64,000 nucleotides of DNA, taken from Burkholderia sp. lig30 (GTDB taxonomy: Bacteria; Pseudomonadota; Gammaproteobacteria; Burkholderiales; Burkholderiaceae). The number at the start of each line of letters is the position of its first letter. The stretch's first letter is position 1. The stretch spans positions 62,001 through 126,000 of the forward strand of contig NZ_JGVW01000086.1 in assembly GCF_000687455.2 (NCBI RefSeq). Reading direction: 5' to 3'. Position numbers and translations under genes: made by a program. Below the pieces are notes generated by a model. That model worked only from the letters and a program-made list of their open reading frames with translations, was not told the DNA's origin and did not search any database. Shown piece after piece: positions 62,044 through 64,000 of this stretch.

Positions 62044-62077
62044 GCGGCCGGCGCGGCGCTCGTCGGGCGCCGGCCGC
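62044..62077. other. stem-loop between nifD and nifK
   Basis: GCGGCCGGCGC (62044-62054) pairs perfectly with GCGCCGGCCGC (62067-62077) over a 12-base loop. It fills most of the 97-bp gap. With similar hairpins in the nifH/D and nifK/E gaps, it may set message stability or subunit ratios. Confidence 0.75.
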
Positions 62078-62107
62078 GGTCGTGCAGTGCGATGCGGCGC
62101 GCAACGC

Positions 62108-63571
62108 TCAGGCGGCTTGCTTCCACGGCGTCTTCGCGAGGCCCCAGATCGGGCTCGAGATCGCCATGTCCATGTCGCGCGCGAAGATCGCGAAGCCGTC
62201 GTAGCCGTGGTACGGGCCGGAGTAGTCCCAGCTGTGCATCTGGCGGAACGGCACGCCCATCTTCTGGAACACGTACTTCTCCTTGATCCCGGAGCCGACG
62301 AGGTCCGGCTGCACCTGCTCGACGAACTTCTCGAACTCGTAACCCGTCACGTCGTCGTAGATCAGCGTGCCGTCCTTCACGTAGTGCGTCGTGCGCTGGT
62401 AGTCGTCGTTGTGGCCGAACTCGTAGCCGGTGCCGACCACCTCCATGCCGAGGTCCTCGTAGGCGCCGATCACGTGGCGCGGCCGCAGCCCGCCGACGAA
62501 CAGCATCACTTTCTTGCCCTGCAGGCGGGGCTTGTATTTCGCGATCACCGCGTCCACCAGCGGACGGTACTTCGCGATCACCTTCTCGGCATTCGCCTTG
62601 ATGGTGTCGTCGAAGTGGCTCGCGATTTCTCTCAGGCTCTTCTCGATCATGCTCGGGCCGAAGAAGTTGTATTCGACCCAGGGGATGCCGTACTTCTCTT
62701 CCATGTGGCGGCTGATGTAGTTCATCGAGCGGTAGCAATGCAGCACGTTGAGCTTCGCCTTCGGCGTGTTCTCCAGCTCGGCGATCGTGCCGTCGCCCGA
62801 CCACTGCGCGATCACGCGCAGGCCGATCTCCTCGAGCAGGATGCGGCTCGACCAGGCGTCGCCGCCGATGTTGTAGTCGCCGATGATCGCGACGTCATAC
62901 GGCGTCGACACGAATTCGGGGCGCTTGGCCGGATCGGTCTTGTCGAACACCCAGTCGCGGATCGCGTCGTTCGCGAGATGGTGGCCGAGCGACTGCGACA
63001 CGCCGCGAAAGCCCTCGCAGCGCACCGGCACGATCGTGTGGTTGCCGTACTGCTGGCTCTTGCGCTTGGACACCGCCTCGATGTCGTCGCCGATCAGGCC
63101 GATCGGGCATTCGCTCTGGATCGAGATGCCCTTGTTGAGCGGGAACAGCTCCTGGATCTCGTCGATGATCTTGTCGAGCTTCTTGTCGCCGCCGAACACG
63201 ATGTCCTTTTCCTGGAAGTCGGACGTGAACTGCATCGTGACGAAGGTGTCGATGCCGGTGGTGCCGATGTAGTAGTTGCGGCGCGCGGCCCACGAATACT
63301 GGCCGCAGCCGACCGGGCCGTGGCTGATGTGGATCATGTCCTTGATCGGCCCCCAGACGACGCCCTTCGAGCCGGCGTACGCGCAGCCCCGGATCGTCAT
63401 CACGCCGGGCAGCGACTTGATGTTGGATTTCACGCCACAGTCGGGCTTGCCTTCCTCGAAGGTGCCCAAATGCTTGGCGCGCCGCTTGGCCATCTTCTCC
63501 GGATAGGCCTTCAGCACTTCGTCGATCAGGGCCTTGTTCGCGGCCTTGCGCTCTTCAACCGTGGCGGTCAT
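62108..63571 (-). CDS. nifD: nitrogenase MoFe protein alpha subunit
   Basis: A 487-residue NifD. P-cluster Cys are in [32 protein letters not shown] and [15 protein letters not shown]. The FeMo-cofactor Cys is in [13 protein letters not shown] and the cofactor His in [16 protein letters not shown]. All are intact. ATG 63571 is preferred over 63583 for its GGAG at a good distance. Confidence 0.96.
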   Translation of the reverse strand: MTATVEERKAANKALIDEVLKAYPEKMAKRRAKHLGTFEEGKPDCGVKSNIKSLPGVMTIRGCAYAGSKGVVWGPIKDMIHISHGPVGCGQYSWAARRNYYIGTTGIDTFVTMQFTSDFQEKDIVFGGDKKLDKIIDEIQELFPLNKGISIQSECPIGLIGDDIEAVSKRKSQQYGNHTIVPVRCEGFRGVSQSLGHHLANDAIRDWVFDKTDPAKRPEFVSTPYDVAIIGDYNIGGDAWSSRILLEEIGLRVIAQWSGDGTIAELENTPKAKLNVLHCYRSMNYISRHMEEKYGIPWVEYNFFGPSMIEKSLREIASHFDDTIKANAEKVIAKYRPLVDAVIAKYKPRLQGKKVMLFVGGLRPRHVIGAYEDLGMEVVGTGYEFGHNDDYQRTTHYVKDGTLIYDDVTGYEFEKFVEQVQPDLVGSGIKEKYVFQKMGVPFRQMHSWDYSGPYHGYDGFAIFARDMDMAISSPIWGLAKTPWKQAA

Positions 63572-63606
63572 GGGATGCTCCATAGGTGAGAAATGTCATC
63601 GCCTGG

Positions 63607-63641
63607 GACGGGCCGCCGCCCGCGTGGCGCGGCGGCCCGTC
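63607..63641. other. stem-loop between nifH and nifD
   Basis: GACGGGCCGCCGC (63607-63619) pairs perfectly with GCGGCGGCCCGTC (63629-63641) over a 9-base loop, 13 bp after the nifH stop. Such structures often stabilise the nifH part of a processed nifHDK message, giving the excess of Fe protein over MoFe protein. Confidence 0.8.
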
Positions 63642-63653
63642 GCCGGGCGCTCG

Positions 63654-64000
<347 letters not shown>

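Overview
The window looks like a piece of a high-GC betaproteobacterial genome, most likely a diazotrophic member of the Burkholderia cepacia complex such as B. vietnamiensis. This rests on a PenA-type class A beta-lactamase (Cys before the catalytic Ser, Tat-like RR leader), Burkholderia-style CDI toxin junctions (LYNRQLH), and a nif cluster in the order nifHDKENX. The species call is inference; no 16S or other marker is present.

Layout. (1) 1-5.4 kb: the 2-ketogluconate catabolic operon kguE(partial)-kguK-kguT-kguD, followed by a LacI-type regulator resembling PtxS. (2) 5.4-15.1 kb: housekeeping and accessory genes: a YhfC-like membrane protein, a PGDYG protein, a Spy-like periplasmic protein, Lrp plus a saccharopine-dehydrogenase-like enzyme, CorA, an adenosine-specific kinase-like protein, cysteine synthase and a YbaK deacylase with a clear terminator. 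(3) 15.2-17.2 kb: an ISNCY/IS1202-type insertion sequence and the 5' relic of a second. (4) 17.2-20.0 kb: a divergent unit of an NrtR-like Nudix regulator against an SPFH protein and an NAD-kinase-like protein, with two matching palindromes in the shared promoter. (5) 20.3-25.4 kb: DHH phosphoesterase, PRPP synthetase and two phosphotransferase-like proteins, one fused to a P-loop kinase domain. (6) 25.4-28.9 kb: a low-GC islet with a small autoregulated-looking operon, a PAAR / putative amidase / membrane immunity cassette (type VI secretion cargo) and a duplicated fragment of the penA leader. (7) 28.9-43.3 kb: penA, a thiolase-SDR-acyl-CoA synthetase operon with a divergent AraC regulator, a secreted protein pair, HD and patatin genes, and a 1152-residue cyclase-ATPase. 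(8) 43.4-47.3 kb: a molybdate uptake operon (modB-modA-modC-molbindin).

(9) 47.4-54.2 kb is a scrapyard of mobile and contact-dependent inhibition (CDI) pieces: integrase, primase, IS6, ISL3, IS3 and P-type ATPase fragments around the 3' part of a CdiA-like gene with an apparently intact toxin/immunity end. Two further LYNRQ(L/S)H junctions lie directly behind immunity-like genes, which is how orphan CDI modules are arranged.

(10) 54.5-64 kb, minus strand: nifH(partial)-nifD-nifK-nifE-nifN-nifX-nifX-associated-CCE_0567-like-fdxB-nifQ and a globin-like gene. Strong stem-loops sit in the nifH/D, nifD/K and nifK/E gaps, and a good sigma-54 -24/-12 element precedes nifE. Functionally, modBAC and nifQ feed molybdenum to the FeMo-cofactor scaffold NifEN, NifX carries the intermediates, FdxB supplies electrons and NifHDK is the enzyme.
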